Below, one piece after another: positions 30,641-41,782 of a DNA stretch of 64,000 nt. Within the stretch, counting starts at the first letter, position 1, and the number at the start of each line of letters is the position of its first letter. The stretch is from positions 61,372,844 through 61,436,843 of the forward strand of contig CP154956.1 of the NCBI GenBank assembly GCA_039621445.1, written 5' to 3'. This DNA comes from Euglena gracilis (lineage: Eukaryota > Euglenida > Euglenophyceae > Euglenales). The notes below the pieces were generated by a model that searched no databases, was not told the origin of the DNA, and saw nothing but the letters and a program-made list of their open reading frames with translations. The position numbers and the translations under genes were made by a program.

Positions 30641-30965
30641 AGCTAGTTGGCTTATGGCGGGGGGGGGGGGGAGGCTGCCGCCTACCCCTGCGTCAAATAA
30701 CAAAATCCCTTGTGTTGGCAACATACTTGGGGGGCTCAGTCCTGTTCGTGGATCATTTTCTCAGAATTGGTGTTGAAAATCTTTGGCAAAGGTGTGTTTT
30801 TCCCAAAATGAGGGTTCTAGAGCCACTTTGGTTGATTTCGTGTGGGGATGATGTGGGCAGGGGGGCTTAAAAGTCGGTGCATTTGACTTGTACATCAGTG
30901 GGTGGTCGGCTGACTAGTGGGCCGATTACCCACTGCCCCCCCCTCTACCCAGGAGGGAGGAGAGG
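30641..30965. repeat. partial relative of the 23.5-24.7 kb foldback element
   Basis: Has one unit of the tandem repeat (CAAATAACAAAATCCC near 30693), AAAAGTCGG and GTGGTCGGCTGACTAG...GGGCCGATTACCCACT (30900-30930), in the order found in the right half of the foldback element. Confidence 0.55.
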
Positions 30966-31010
30966 GGAGTTCTGCCACCGAAGGCGCCGAAAGCTTGTAT
31001 TTTTCTACAC

Positions 31011-31202
31011 ACAAATTGTGGCTGAGCCCAGATTTCAGCCCGAAAACGTGTTCAGGGGGCCCCCTTCGGGGGCCCCCTGGCTGAACACGTTTTCTATAAG
31101 AAAATCCGGGGTTCAATCCCGGTTTCCGGTGTGAAAACGGGGGGCGCCTTCGGCGCCCCCTGTTTTCACACCGGAAACCGGGATTGAACCCCGGATTTTT
31201 CT
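31011..31202. repeat. two adjacent long hairpins: P1 copy 3 and a B-box-bearing palindrome
   Basis: 31011-31087: P1-type left arm and GGGGG/CCCCC core around TTC; the outer right arm is missing. 31098-31202: about 50-bp arms around TTC (31149-31151), including GGTTTCCGGTGTGAAAAC. Each arm carries GGTTCAATCCC (plus at 31110, minus at 31181), which fits the tRNA/SINE B-box consensus GWTCRANNC. Confidence 0.75.
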
Positions 31203-31307
31203 TAAAACCGTTAACCAAATTCACGGGCTTCCCCACAGTAGACAAGGGGATCCTAACGAGTCCTCGTTCCTAACGAATTTCGCGTTTTTAGCGTCAACGG
31301 GTGCACT

Positions 31308-31500
31308 TTGGCCGTCAACGGGTGCACTATAGTGCATCCGTTGACGGTGGAATCCGTTAACGGGTGCCCACATGGGAAATCGGGGTCCGTCAACGGGTGC
31401 ACTATAGCGCACCCGTTGACGGTGGAATCCGTTAACGGGTGCCCACATGGGAAATCGGGGTCTATCAACGGGTGCACTATAGTGCACCCGTTGACGGAAT
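31308..31500. repeat. palindromic unit array, left of ORF 31553
   Basis: About 2.7 units. Each has CAACGGGTGCAC TATA GTGCACCCGTTG (perfect palindrome), then GGTGGAATCCGTTAACGGGT and GCCCACATGGGAAATCGGGG. Confidence 0.8.
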
Positions 31501-31552
31501 TTGTTTTCTGTTTTGTTGTGGTTGTTGTTTCCGACCTTCCTTTTCCTCAGCC

Positions 31553-32131
31553 ATGAAGCGCATTGCTAACATGATTGAAGCCCAGATGCCCCGCCCCCCC
31601 AAAGTGGATGAGTTTGTGTCTGTTTTGCAAGGCGTCGGATCCCTAGGAGCCACCGCAGTTGATGCCCTTTTGGGCACCCTCCCCTCCAGTGGTGAAAAAG
31701 ATGATCTAGGCCCCAAGAACCATGCTGCGGTGAAGTGTTTTTTGGAATACATGGATATTTGCACCCAGCATGCAGTTGTTTTTGCCACTTTGGACGAAGT
31801 TATTTTGGTATGGGCGCGATGGTGCTTTGACCCGCATGAACTTTTCACAACGCAGGAGGAGTCCGATGCCTGGGTGAAAGCGCGGCAGGACAAGGTTGGA
31901 AAAGATGGGCGCCTTCGATCCATGCCGGTGTCCTCTTTTCGGACATACGTAAGTGCGGTGAGCTGTATTTACAGGGCTTTGGCTCCTGTTTTTGCCATCA
32001 TCGTGCCCTCATCCACCAGCCAATTCCCGCAGTTCAACGCTTTGATGGGGCCGCTCATCACACAAGATAGAGCCAGAAAAGCAAAGGAGGCCAAGGGGAG
32101 GGTTGGCAAACAACGTCATCGACTCCGATGA
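31553..32131 (+). CDS. mobile-module protein, possible tyrosine-recombinase N-terminal domain
   Basis: 192 codons from the ATG at 31553, two bases after a pyrimidine tract ending CCTCAG; an upstream in-frame ATG at 31439 lies in the repeat array and is unlikely. Helical and soluble. The segment VSSFRTYVSAVSCIYRAL (residues about 127-144) has the look of the core-binding (SAM-like) domain of tyrosine recombinases, where S-x-R-T-Y-x-S-A-I is typical. No catalytic domain is present. The C-terminus is basic (KAKEAKGRVGKQRHRLR). A +1 frame continues with DSDDDFDLSEIL to 32215, where CAG/GTGCCC can be a donor to the AG at 32273-32275, so a longer product is possible. The recombinase link is weak. 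Confidence 0.5.
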   Translation: MKRIANMIEAQMPRPPKVDEFVSVLQGVGSLGATAVDALLGTLPSSGEKDDLGPKNHAAVKCFLEYMDICTQHAVVFATLDEVILVWARWCFDPHELFTTQEESDAWVKARQDKVGKDGRLRSMPVSSFRTYVSAVSCIYRALAPVFAIIVPSSTSQFPQFNALMGPLITQDRARKAKEAKGRVGKQRHRLR

Positions 32132-32445
32132 CGACTTTGACCTCTCCGAGATCCTGACTCAGCCCTCCGAAAAGGAGTGGCTCACTGTGGAGCAACGGCG
32201 TGCTTTGGAGGCACAGGTGCCCTCATCTCACACCCGTTCCATCTCACACCCATGTCAACCCCATGCATCTCTAACAGATTGCGAATCCGCCGCGCAAGCG
32301 GCAGATCAAGCTGGAGGAGATGGGGGCTACAGACGACGGGGCGAGTTCATCACGTAACGCCCCCCTCCTCCGTGCCCGCCTCACACCACGTCCCACCTGT
32401 TCCCTGAGGTCCATTCGTCTGTCCATTTTCACAAAAAAAATTGCG

Positions 32446-32633
32446 TCAACGGGTGCACTATAGTGCACCCGTTGACGGTGGAATCCGTTAACGGGTGCCC
32501 ACATGGGAAATCGGGGTCCGTCAACGGGTGCACTATAGTGCACCCGTTGACGGTGGAATCCGTTAACGGGTGTCCACATGGGAAATCGGGGTCTATCAAC
32601 GGGTGCACTATAGTGCACCCGTGGACGGACCCC
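32446..32633. repeat. palindromic unit array, right of ORF 31553
   Basis: 2.6 units nearly identical to the left array and in the same orientation, ending with a variant CCCGTGGACGGA. Confidence 0.8.
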
Positions 32634-32819
32634 ATTTTCTCACGTGGGGAAGCCCGTGAATGGTTAACGGTTTTAGGCTGAAATCTGGGCTCAGCCACAA
32701 TTTGTTTAAAAACGTGTTCAGAGCCCGCCAAATGCCTGCCCTGAAATTCGTGGTCATGATTCACGCAAAGGGTCAAAAACGCGAATTTGTGAAATTCGGA
32801 CCCAAAAAACGGCGCCCTA

Positions 32820-32965
32820 ATGGAAAACGTGCCTGAACACAGATGCCTTAATCGAAAACGTGTCATTGCCACAGATGCCCTCATTGAAAACGTGCCTAGC
32901 CACAGATGCCTTAATGGAAAACGTGTCATTGCCACAGATGCCCTCATTGAAAATGTGGTACCCCC
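32820..32965. repeat. 32-bp repeat array, left of PHD copy B
   Basis: Inverted relative to the arrays around copy A, but direct relative to its own partner at 33695-33860. Units read GAAAACGTGTCATTGCCACAG and ATGCCCTCATT or ATGCCTTAATC. Confidence 0.75.
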
Positions 32966-32989
32966 CCCTTTTTCCGCAGCCTTCCCACT

Positions 32990-33522
32990 ATGGCTAAACA
33001 CACAGCTAACTTTGTGAATGGTCTTTTGCCACCTCCCCCTAAGACGGAACTTTTCCTGGCTGCTCTCGCGGTATACCAGCAAGATGCCAAGAAGCCGAAG
33101 GTTGACCCCCTTCATGACACCTTGCTGGCACAGGGCAACACAAAGAAAAAGTCCGGCTCCGTGGGAGCAGAGCTTGCTGCTGTTGCCAATTGTTTGGAGT
33201 TCGCCAAACTGTGTCAACATCGGCAAGCCTCTTATCCTGAGCTGGATGCTTTCTTTGTTGCCTGGACGGGATGGGAGCTGGAACCCACTGATGTTCGATG
33301 AGGCGAGCGTCATTGAACAATGTGTGGCTCAACGTGAGCAGCAGTCGGGAACTTTGTTCGTTTCAGGGAATCGTTCGGCAACCTCTTTTCTTCTTTGCCA
33401 TTCCCAAAAATCCAAATTGTGTGGAGCTGAACAAAGTTGTGTGTGACGCCTGCGGTTTGGCATATCATTTTCATTGCCAAGATTTGCGGCGGCCACCAAA
33501 GTATGGCTCTTTTTTTGTGTAA
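32990..33522 (+). pseudogene. PHD-finger protein, mobile module copy B, decayed
   Basis: ORF 32990-33301 gives the same N-terminus as copy A (MAKHTANFVNGLLPPPP, DAFFVAWTGWELE) and starts ten bases after TTTTTCCGCAG. A two-base loss near 33285 shifts the frame. The next segment, 33298-33522, keeps VVCDACGLAYHFHC but lacks the first Cys pair because the region around 33370-33400 differs from copy A. The end (PPKYGSFFV) stops before the last Cys pair. The upstream half is better preserved than in copy A. Confidence 0.65.
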
Positions 33523-33694
33523 AGCGTGTCGTGTTCCGTGATGTCCGCCACTCCGTGTCGTTGTGCTCCAAGGCAACCTAGCCTTCTGTTGTGTTGTAGA
33601 GTGCCCCCGACCCGCCTCACTCGTTGAGGACCACCCGGCCTCGCAACCGCCCGCTGATTTTTCGTGACAGCGTTTTTTGCTTTTTACTCAGGGT

Positions 33695-33900
33695 TGCCAC
33701 AGATGCCCTAATGGAAAACGTGCCTGAACGCAGATGCCTTAATCGAAAATGTGTCATTGCCACAGATGCCCTCATTGAAAACGTGCCTAGCCACAGATGC
33801 CTTAATTGAAAACGTGTCATTGCCACAGATGCCCTCATTGAAAACGTGTTCATGACCACGAATTTCAGGGCAGGCATTTGGCGGGCTGAACACGTTTTTA
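33695..33900. repeat. 32-bp repeat array, right of PHD copy B
   Basis: Five units, then CATGACCACGAATTTCAGGG...GAACACGTTTTTA, a segment that also borders copy A (25250-25310) and lies at 27378-27430 and 32700-32760. Confidence 0.75.
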
Positions 33901-34315
33901 ATGAAAATGATGCATTTTTGAGTGATTTTTTTTTGAAGTCAACTGGATTACCTATCCTCCACCATTGAAACTTGCCATTTTGATTTGCAGCATGCAATGG
34001 GGTGGCCGTCTGGGGATAACATCCAAGAACACTCCATTGTGTGTTTCACGTTTCCTCAGATGTACACATGGAGTAACATCATGATTTTGCTCAGGTATTC
34101 ATAATTTCAAACCAATTTTTTGAAAAAAGATATATTGTGCCCAAACCATTTTTTTTCAAAGTGGTTGTTTTTTTTTAATTCCAGTTCATATTCTGGTGGT
34201 TGGGTTAAAAGCATGCTGGCTTCCCATGCCTTTACGAGGCTTGGTTTGAAATGTTTGAGATTTGTTGAAACGTTTGAAATTCTTGAAATATCTTTGTTGT
34301 TGTTGTTGTTGTTGC

Positions 34316-34354
<39 letters not shown>

Positions 34355-34365
34355 CGTTGTTGTCG

Positions 34366-34399
<34 letters not shown>

Positions 34400-35272
34400 C
34401 ACGGTTGTATTGCAGTTTGGAGTGTGCATTTTTTTTGAAAGAATTTTCGAGCAAGGCCATGTTGATCGGCTGAGTTGAAGCATTTCCTACATTACCATGC
34501 TGTTCCAACTGATGGCACCATGGAGCAGTCGGAATTGCTACAGTTGGCTCAAGCTGTTGCTACTTCCCAAACAGGGTGTCGCTCAAATCAGGTGAACTTT
34601 TTCAGAGCTTTCGCCCCTCTAATTAAGTGGGACCTTTCAAAACCCCGCGCTTCCAAACACGACATGATAGAGGTGGAGGGATGTGGAGGTCCAAACCTCC
34701 TCTATCCCTCTGTGTCATATTTAAAGGAAATTGGCTCAAGAAAGGGAAATTTCAAACGGAGGCGAAGTTGTGGGGAAAAAACCCGAAATCCGCTGTTGTC
34801 ACATATCTCCAATGGCAGGGTCATTTTTCTCATTTCTGACCTATTTTTTGGGGGGCTGTGTTCTTTTTTTTTTTAAAAAAATGCAGATTTATGATTATTC
34901 AGGGAGGGTTCCCAGCCCCCCCTACATATCATCCTAGTCCACCCGGTCTTTTGTCAAACCAAAGGCAAAGGTCTCTCGGCGATGCCCTGTCTTTTTTCCA
35001 ATGGAGATAGTTGCGAAGTCTCTCCTAAAACTCGGGCTGCAGAAAGAATTTCCATCAAGACCTCTGCTTGATGACTGGCACACCCCCCTTTGATGACAGC
35101 ATGCATCCCATTGAACCCCTGGGGCAAGGGGGAACATTGCAATTTTTATCTTTCAAGCATTGAATTTCTTCCGCCCAGCAGGTTGCCCTGCTTAAAACAC
35201 CACTTTTTTGAATACCCACAATACCCTCCCGGAAGGTGGGCTTCTGCAGTCACCCCATGACTGTAGAGCAGA
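33901..35272. other. no confirmed gene; (TTG)n microsatellite and possible exon
   Basis: (TTG)n at 34295-34400. A candidate exon starts at ATG 34521 and ends with a CAG/GTGAAC donor at 34592/34593 (MEQSELLQLAQAVATSQ...), unsupported by homology. An open segment at 34960-35140 reads plausibly on either strand and is left uncalled. Confidence 0.3.
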
Positions 35273-35280
35273 CAGCAACC

Positions 35281-35592
35281 CAGGGCGGTCCTTGAGGGAC
35301 AGGAAGGTTTTTTTTATTTCCTCAAGGACCGCCCCCCTTTTCGGCCAAGGGGCTGGCTAAGGGCCAGACTGGGACTTGAACAGGGGCAAAAATTAAACAG
35401 TCGAAAAACACAGTTTTTGATGATTTGGGTGGATGGACGATGGTCCAAGGGTGTCAGGAATCAATTTTTTTCCTGCTGTAGACCTGTTCTCGCTGAGACA
35501 TGCCAAAATTTCTTGCCCATTTTCCTGTATATTTTTCACTGAGTGTGCTGGGACAGCGGATTTTTTTTTTTATTTGCTTAAGGACCGCCCTG
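35281..35592. mobile_element. hAT-like short transposon Int-A, 312 bp, perfect 8-bp TSD
   Basis: Ends CAGGGCGGTCCTTGAGG... and ...CTTAAGGACCGCCCTG. Target duplication CAGCAACC at 35273-35280 and 35593-35600, identical. The interior shares GGATGGACGATGGTCCAAGG-like sequence and CCTGTATATTTTTC-like sequence with Int-B at 61708-62006. No ORF, hence non-autonomous. CAGG ends and 8-bp duplications fit the hAT superfamily. Confidence 0.85.
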
Positions 35593-35600
35593 CAGCAACC

Positions 35601-38460
35601 CCCTCCCCCACCCTTGGCATGCTTAAAAAAGAATCCTGGCCGAAACCCCAACCCTGAGTAAGTGTATTAGTAAGTGTATAGTGTGTCCAGTATTTATAAC
35701 CATAATCTAACCTTAAGGTAGCTTTCCACATTATACGTTAGTCAAGGGTCCCCTCCTCAAGGGACAGTGGCAGGAAGATTTGGGATCTTGTGAATTTGGG
35801 GGCCCTCTTGTAAACCTCCTAAATAAAACAGGGCCTTGTTTGCTTGCTGTCATTGGGGGGCCCACTACCTCAAGGCTGCTTTTCAAACTCCCCCCTTCTT
35901 TGCCAGCACTTTTTTTGGACGAATGAGCTGGGACAGTATTGCTTTTTGAGAATCCAGAAGGCTTCAAGCAAAGGCCTTTCCCATCCATTCATTGACGGAG
36001 TATGATGAAACCCCTTTGATGCATCGAGATATTTCAGGTGCTGCGTCGCAGAAATGTGGCAAATCAGAAGTATTAGATGGGACTTCTGGCTGGCCGGCCA
36101 TGAATAGATTGTGGCCGTAAAAGTGGGAGATTATTTGATGGGAAAACCAATGAATCTGACTTTTGGTGGCGAGGAAGAAAAATTGCTTGCAAAATAACAT
36201 GATTCTGGCTGGAAGTATTTGCAAGATTATAAAATTTCAACATACCATTTGTACCAAACGGCATCTTCCATATGTCTAATCAGGAAAAAAACCCCAGAGT
36301 TGTGTCCCAGCAACCTTTTGGGGGGAGGAAGAGCAAACAAGAACTTTTATCCTTTTTTGGCGAAACAAGAATTGGATTGTGCAGTTTTTTTTTTGCAGTT
36401 TGCAATTTGCATTTTGCAATTTGCATTTTGCAGTTTGCATTTTTGCAGTTTGCAGCGCGCATTCTGCATGCATACGTTTGGAAAGAAATGCTCTTTTACC
36501 TTATGGGTATGTTGGTTTGCGAGTATGCAATTTCTTTCTTGTTCAAGGCATTCGCGTTGCCTGACACCGCCCTAGTTGCCCTCCCCAATTGGCCCTTGGA
36601 GGTTCAGAGGAAAGATTTTTTCCATTGTGGAATGCAATTAGAGAGCTACACCTTTTCCTGACCACCCACCATTTTCGCCAAAATATGCACATTTTTTCGG
36701 CCATTTTTCCTGTATATTTCATTGGATGTGCTGGGACAGGAAATTTTGCTCACCACCCTAAGAGGGTGTCTGGAGTTTCCAAAGTCGGGGCTCCTACCCG
36801 CCCCTCCTTGACTGGGAGGTCCCTGCCATACTGGTCCGGACCACCCCCAAAGGAAGACATTGGAGACCTCCTTCCGAAGGACAAGTTTTTCATCTGGGGG
36901 CCATGCTCCAAAATTTCCCAGGGTTTTGACGTATTTTGCCTCTAAACTTTGTTTGTCGGTTTTGTAGATATTGGAAGCATTATTGGCCAACTCTTGTCAC
37001 AGGCAAACAATCAACCACTTTGGCCACGGCTGGGATCAGACTGAATTTTCAGATGTGTCCAACCTGGCACCAGTGGAGGGGTGCCTGCCTGGGCAGGCAC
37101 TCCAAGGAACCCATGGTTCTCCAAGGCAGATCTGACCCCCCCCAGGTCCCATGGCCAAAGGCATCTGGACACTCAACCACCAAAGCATGGGCACAGGCAC
37201 TTCGACACCGAAGGTGCCGGAAGCTGAGCAAAAGGGGTGTTTTGGGGGGCATTTTTTTTGCTGTCAGACTGGCAGCCTGGGGCACCCCGACGTCCCCGGT
37301 CAAGATCAGCCTGGTTGGGGTGGGAGGGCGTGCCCAGTGATGGATGGGAAGCCCTTCAGGACCCCCCCAGATGTTGGGGAGTGTCTGGACCCCCATCCCC
37401 CCCCTTGCCAGGTTCCAAAAATTTTACGAATTTTTTTTCTCCCAGCATGAAGTGCCGGAAATATGAGCAGAAATGCCCTTTTCCTCATTTTTGAGCATGT
37501 TGCATTTTGTTTGATGTTTTGGTGTTTTCCACGTGAAAATCTATTTATTTTCAAAGAAAAATCAGGGTTTTTGACCAATTTGGGCCTGGTATCCGGGCCT
37601 TTGCCGGTCCACAAAACCGGAAACTTTCCGGGCCCATGTCAGTTTCAAGGTTGGAGGGGGGGTCCCACCCCTCCGTGTCGGGGGGGGGGGGTCCGGACCT
37701 CCCCCCCCCAGGCTTCCCATACATCCATGTGTGTGTCCCCCCCCTGCAAGTGCCGTGATCTGTACCAACAATTTTGAGGTATCTGACCCCACCCCTGGGG
37801 GGTGATTAATTGGTTTTGGATCCAGACCAAATGGTCAGAATTGGCTGAAAGTGGCATGGGGTCAAAGAAATGGCTGATTCTGGGCCATTTTCGCCTGAGC
37901 GGTTGACTGGATTGAACGTGGAAAATGACCCCTCCTGGAGCTGGTTAGTAATATGGTGTGGTCTGGACAAGCCCGTGACTTTATGCCAAATCCTGGACTG
38001 TTGGTATCAGACCACTTGCCTGAAAGACACCAGCTGTAGCTGTAGATGAGTGGGAAGGGGTGGGGTGTCAGGTTCAGTACCATTCTTCAGATTCTTCAGG
38101 GGACAAGGTTTCTGGAAATATGAAAAAAATGTCAACTAGAAGAGTCTGCAACAGTTGTATTTGCTGACAGACTAGCTGTTTGCAGACTCTCTTGGAGGCT
38201 CTTAGATGTGACGGTCACATTGCAGTTTGTTTGCCTTGTCGCCCTTGGTTTGCAGGTATTGCTGATGTCCCAAACCCCAGCCATGTGCTGCACTTGTCTC
38301 AACGGTATATTCTGAACCATGTTCCCTTCTCGAAAAAGAAACCAACGTGTTCAAAAATTCATGCATAATCCCCCCCCCCCTATTGATGGTGCCACTCTAC
38401 CAGCTGCCATTTTTCTCGATTAGGGAGGTTGTCAATTTGGAGGGGTACTAGCAATTTGGG
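35601..38460. other. no gene seen
   Basis: Short open frames only. A diverged internal fragment of the Int-A type lies at 36655-36740 (GTATATTTCATTGGATGTGCTGGGACAGG-like). An inverted purine/pyrimidine tract (TTTGCAxTTTGCA repeats) is at 36395-36450. The 38180-38368 frame has no support. Confidence 0.4.
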
Positions 38461-38464
38461 TGAC

Positions 38465-38900
38465 AAGTTCGAATCTCCTCTTGTTTGACCCCCCAATCCC
38501 CTAAATGCCCGAATTGTTCACCGACAAGGGGTCCAAACTAGGGGTCGGATTACCCCCCCAAGTTTTGACTCTCCCATTCGCAGAGGTGAGATATTGGGTC
38601 ATTTGGGCGTAATTGTTTCATTTCAAAAAATATATCCCGAGAAAACGTTCATTATTTCCGAAAATGTCTGCCAGACCAAATGTCTCTACTGGGTCATACA
38701 TCTCTTTTCGGTTTTGCAGACCCCGCTGCTGCAGCCAGCCCCGATTTTGACCAGCCCAGCCTGGGAGGGGGCGCTGGCCAGCCAGCCCAAATTTCTTACC
38801 AGCCCAAATTTCTTGCCCAATCCCAGCATCCCCCCCCATGGCTTTTTAAAGAGATGCATGAACTGGGTGTGCCAGACCAAATCTCTATTGGGTCATTTTG
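38465..38900. repeat. dispersed repeat families R3 (copy 2) and R4 (copy 1)
   Basis: 38465-38690 resembles 24880-25125. 38695-38900 (CATCTCTTTTCGGTTTTGCA, CAGCCC-rich block, CTTTTTAAAGAGATGCATG) resembles 55160-55560 (CATCTCTTTAAGGTTTTGCA ... CTTTCAAGAGGTGTATG). Confidence 0.45.
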
Positions 38901-40090
38901 TTCGCTTTTTTTTCAATAAACAAAAAAACACAGAGAAACTCCAATTTACTGGTCCTCCTTGACAGATTTTCATATTTCACTGTTTCGCATTCTCGTGAGC
39001 TTTTGTATGTGCAGAATGTGAAAAAATCATTTTCAGTCAAAAAATTTGCCAGCAATTATCAGCAGCGATTGTAGGGTCTTCCCCGACAAAGTGGAATTTG
39101 GTGGTCAAGCCTTTTTTTTTGTTTGGTTGAGTGTTGAATGTCTCTAAACTGATCTCTCTGTTGACGTGTTCTCACTTCTCAGGTCAATTACATCTTCCCC
39201 AGACGAAGCCCAAAGCTTACAAACAGTCTCCTCTTCCCATTTCTAAGCAACCTTTTTTTCGCACGGAAAAGCAGCCAACAAATTGTTTATCATGGAATTT
39301 CATCAGTTGTGTGGTTTTTGTGATTTTAAGAAAATGAACGCGGTTAGTTGGCTGGTTGGTTGGTTGGGCTGCAAGGAAGTTTGGTAATTGGGGAATCAGG
39401 ACGGGTTGGTGCCCCCCTGATTTTCAGTGCGAAAAACTAAAAAATTTGAACCCCAAAGTTGACCCTACCCCCAAGCCCTCGCACAAGGAGGCTGGAGGGT
39501 TGGGGCTGCCAACCCCCCCCCCAGGCTTTGTTTGGCTGACTGTCTGTTTTGGTTCTTGTTGGTGGTGGTGGTGTTCTTGCCATGTTGCCACTGCTGCTGC
39601 TGTTTTCCAACGTGCATTTTCTGCAGAAAGTTCAATTCTATGGGTATGTTGCTTTTTTCCAGATGTAGTTTTTTGGTTGGGGAATCGCACATTTTTCCTC
39701 CTTTTTTCTGCATCGAATCCGAAGTTGAGTCTGCTGGATATTGGCGGAGGCTTTTGCGCACGAGGAACTTGCTAATTCTGATGCCACAGGTTCATTCAGC
39801 AATTTCTCTCCGGACCCACCTCCACAACGTGCAATGGTGTGCCACTGGGAAGCATTCAGAAAACCTCCTGTCTCACCGTAAATTTGTAATTTTTTTGTCT
39901 CCCAACAATAATCCGGGATTTTTTTATGTTCATTTATTTTTATTGCGAAGAAAAATCACAGGAATAAATGTTTTGGAGTCTTGGGCGGTGTTTATTTCCA
40001 TGATGATTTTTTTGGTGGTGCACACTTTTTTTTCCAGTTTTTTTGGAGGTTCCACATTCAAAAAAAATTGAATGTGGTTGTAATGATGAC

Positions 40091-40160
<70 letters not shown>

Positions 40161-41460
40161 AAAGTATTTTGATAACTGGCGGGTAAATGCGAGTTTCCTT
40201 GTCCCCTGGGTTTTAGGTCTTTGAGGTTATTTTTCCTTTTAGGTCTTTGACCCCCCACCCTTTTGAATTGTGAAATTTGGTTAAAATTTGAAAATGGTTT
40301 TTCGCCGAGTTTCAATTCTGGTTGTATTTCAGTTATTTTTTTCCCGGTCATTTCGTCATATAAGGTGTTCTTTCCTCCGAATTTTCTTTGTCACAGCTCT
40401 GCATTATCGCGCATAAAATACACCTCTGGAAACGGAGGGGATTTTCTGATTTCCTCCGACCAGGTTTTTCGAGGGAGCATCATTTGTTGTTCACTTTTGA
40501 TTTGATTTTATGCACCGCGGTGCATAAATTTTTGAACTGGCCTCGCTTTCTTTATCTTCTTCTCAGTATCTTATTCAGCAATGGTTTTTTTTGGTGCCAA
40601 GCAATACCGCATTTCTTTGTTGTTGATTGCTGCATGTCCCCGAGTTTTTTGCATTTTTTTTTTGCTTGTGGGCGAGTTCATTATAATTGTGTCTTTGGCA
40701 TTTTGCCAATGTTTCTCACGCTTGTTTTATTAACAGGTCATGTCCCACATTGGTGATGGTTTTTCACATGTGTCTACAAGCTTTGGCCCCTTTTTCACAC
40801 CCTTAACCCGGCCTTGAACCACGGCGCGAACGGACCTTCACCCATCCAAGACACGTTGACTGTGGACCTCGGGAGATTTTGGCTCACAAAAAGAAGCATT
40901 TTTTTTTCCTTTCCAAACCCTGTTTAGCGGAGGCAGGTAGATAGCCCAGAATTGAGCGTCCCAGATGGACAAATAGCCAAAACAGGCGGCCCAGCCCTCT
41001 TTTTGAGCCTGCACTCTCTTGTCAATCAGGTTTAAACACAGAAATTTTTTTTGCAAAGCATGCACCACGGGATTAAAGCACCAAAAACCATGATGGAAGT
41101 TAACGCCGCCAAAGAGATTGTGATTTTGGATATTTTGAGTATTTCATTGTCAAAACAGTTTGGAATTCTGGATTTTTTCAGCCCCTTATTCTTTTGAAAT
41201 TGCAAATTGCCCTTTATTCTTTTGAAATTTTGAAATTGCACAGGAGGTGCATCTCACATATTTTTTGATGATCAGCGTTTTTTTCAACAACAAGGGTTTT
41301 GGGATTGTGTTAGAAACAATTTAAAGTTTTGTGATTTCTCAAGGTTTTTCTCTTTGTTGGAAACATTTTAGGATTAAGAACAGGACGGAAGGATTGATTG
41401 CGCTGAAGAAAATTTTGTGAAGATTTCGGAGCGGTTTCCACATTTTGTTTCCATAATTCT
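38901..41460. other. no gene seen; (GAT)n microsatellite
   Basis: (GAT)n at 40084-40158. T-rich intron-like sequence with several pyrimidine-AG sites, but no exon with support. Confidence 0.35.
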
Positions 41461-41575
41461 TGCATGCCCACAGAAGTCACAAATTCAATGGAAGTGTAAA
41501 CATGGCAGATGCATTTCTTGGTCGGCCCTTGGTCCTTAAGAAAATAAAACAACTTTCCTTTCCGCCCTGGTTCAA

Positions 41576-41782
41576 ATGCGCACCCCCACCGTATTTGAGC
41601 ACGGCGGAATTCCGGGTGGTTCTGCCTCCCAGGGAGGACCGCCGAGCACCTCTTCCTCCTCCCGGCCCCGCTGGAACCGGCAGTGGAGCAAGGAGCTGGA
41701 GGATCGCATCCACCGGGCCGGGGTCGCCTCCACCGCCTCAATGGGAGCGGAGGTCCCCCCCAACACGTGGTCCGCCCAATAG
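41576..41782 (+). CDS. candidate GC-rich exon
   Basis: An open frame whose codons almost all end in G or C, like the exons of the DUF819 gene (RWNRQWSKELEDRIHRAG, then PPNTWSAQ). It ends at a stop or at a weak GTCCGC donor near 41769. Function unknown; it may belong to the same gene as the zinc-ribbon exon. Confidence 0.3.
   Translation: MRTPTVFEHGGIPGGSASQGGPPSTSSSSRPRWNRQWSKELEDRIHRAGVASTASMGAEVPPNTWSAQ

Larger units (their letters stand above)
31204..32674. mobile_element. 1.47-kb module with 31-bp inverted ends around one ORF
   Basis: Imperfect terminal inverted repeats 31204-31236 and 32644-32674 (AAAACCGTTAACC...CACGGGCTTCCCCAC; two-base indel). Inside each end is an array of a palindromic 70-75-bp unit in direct orientation (31308-31500 and 32446-32633). 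A single ORF lies in the middle. No target duplication could be fixed. Confidence 0.65.

Noticed and set aside
34960-35140. Open coding-looking segment on both strands
   Set aside because: No homology, splice context or start to choose between strands.
38470-38490. AAGTTCGAATCTCC, like a tRNA T-arm
   Set aside because: No acceptor stem, A-box or anticodon arm can be built upstream.
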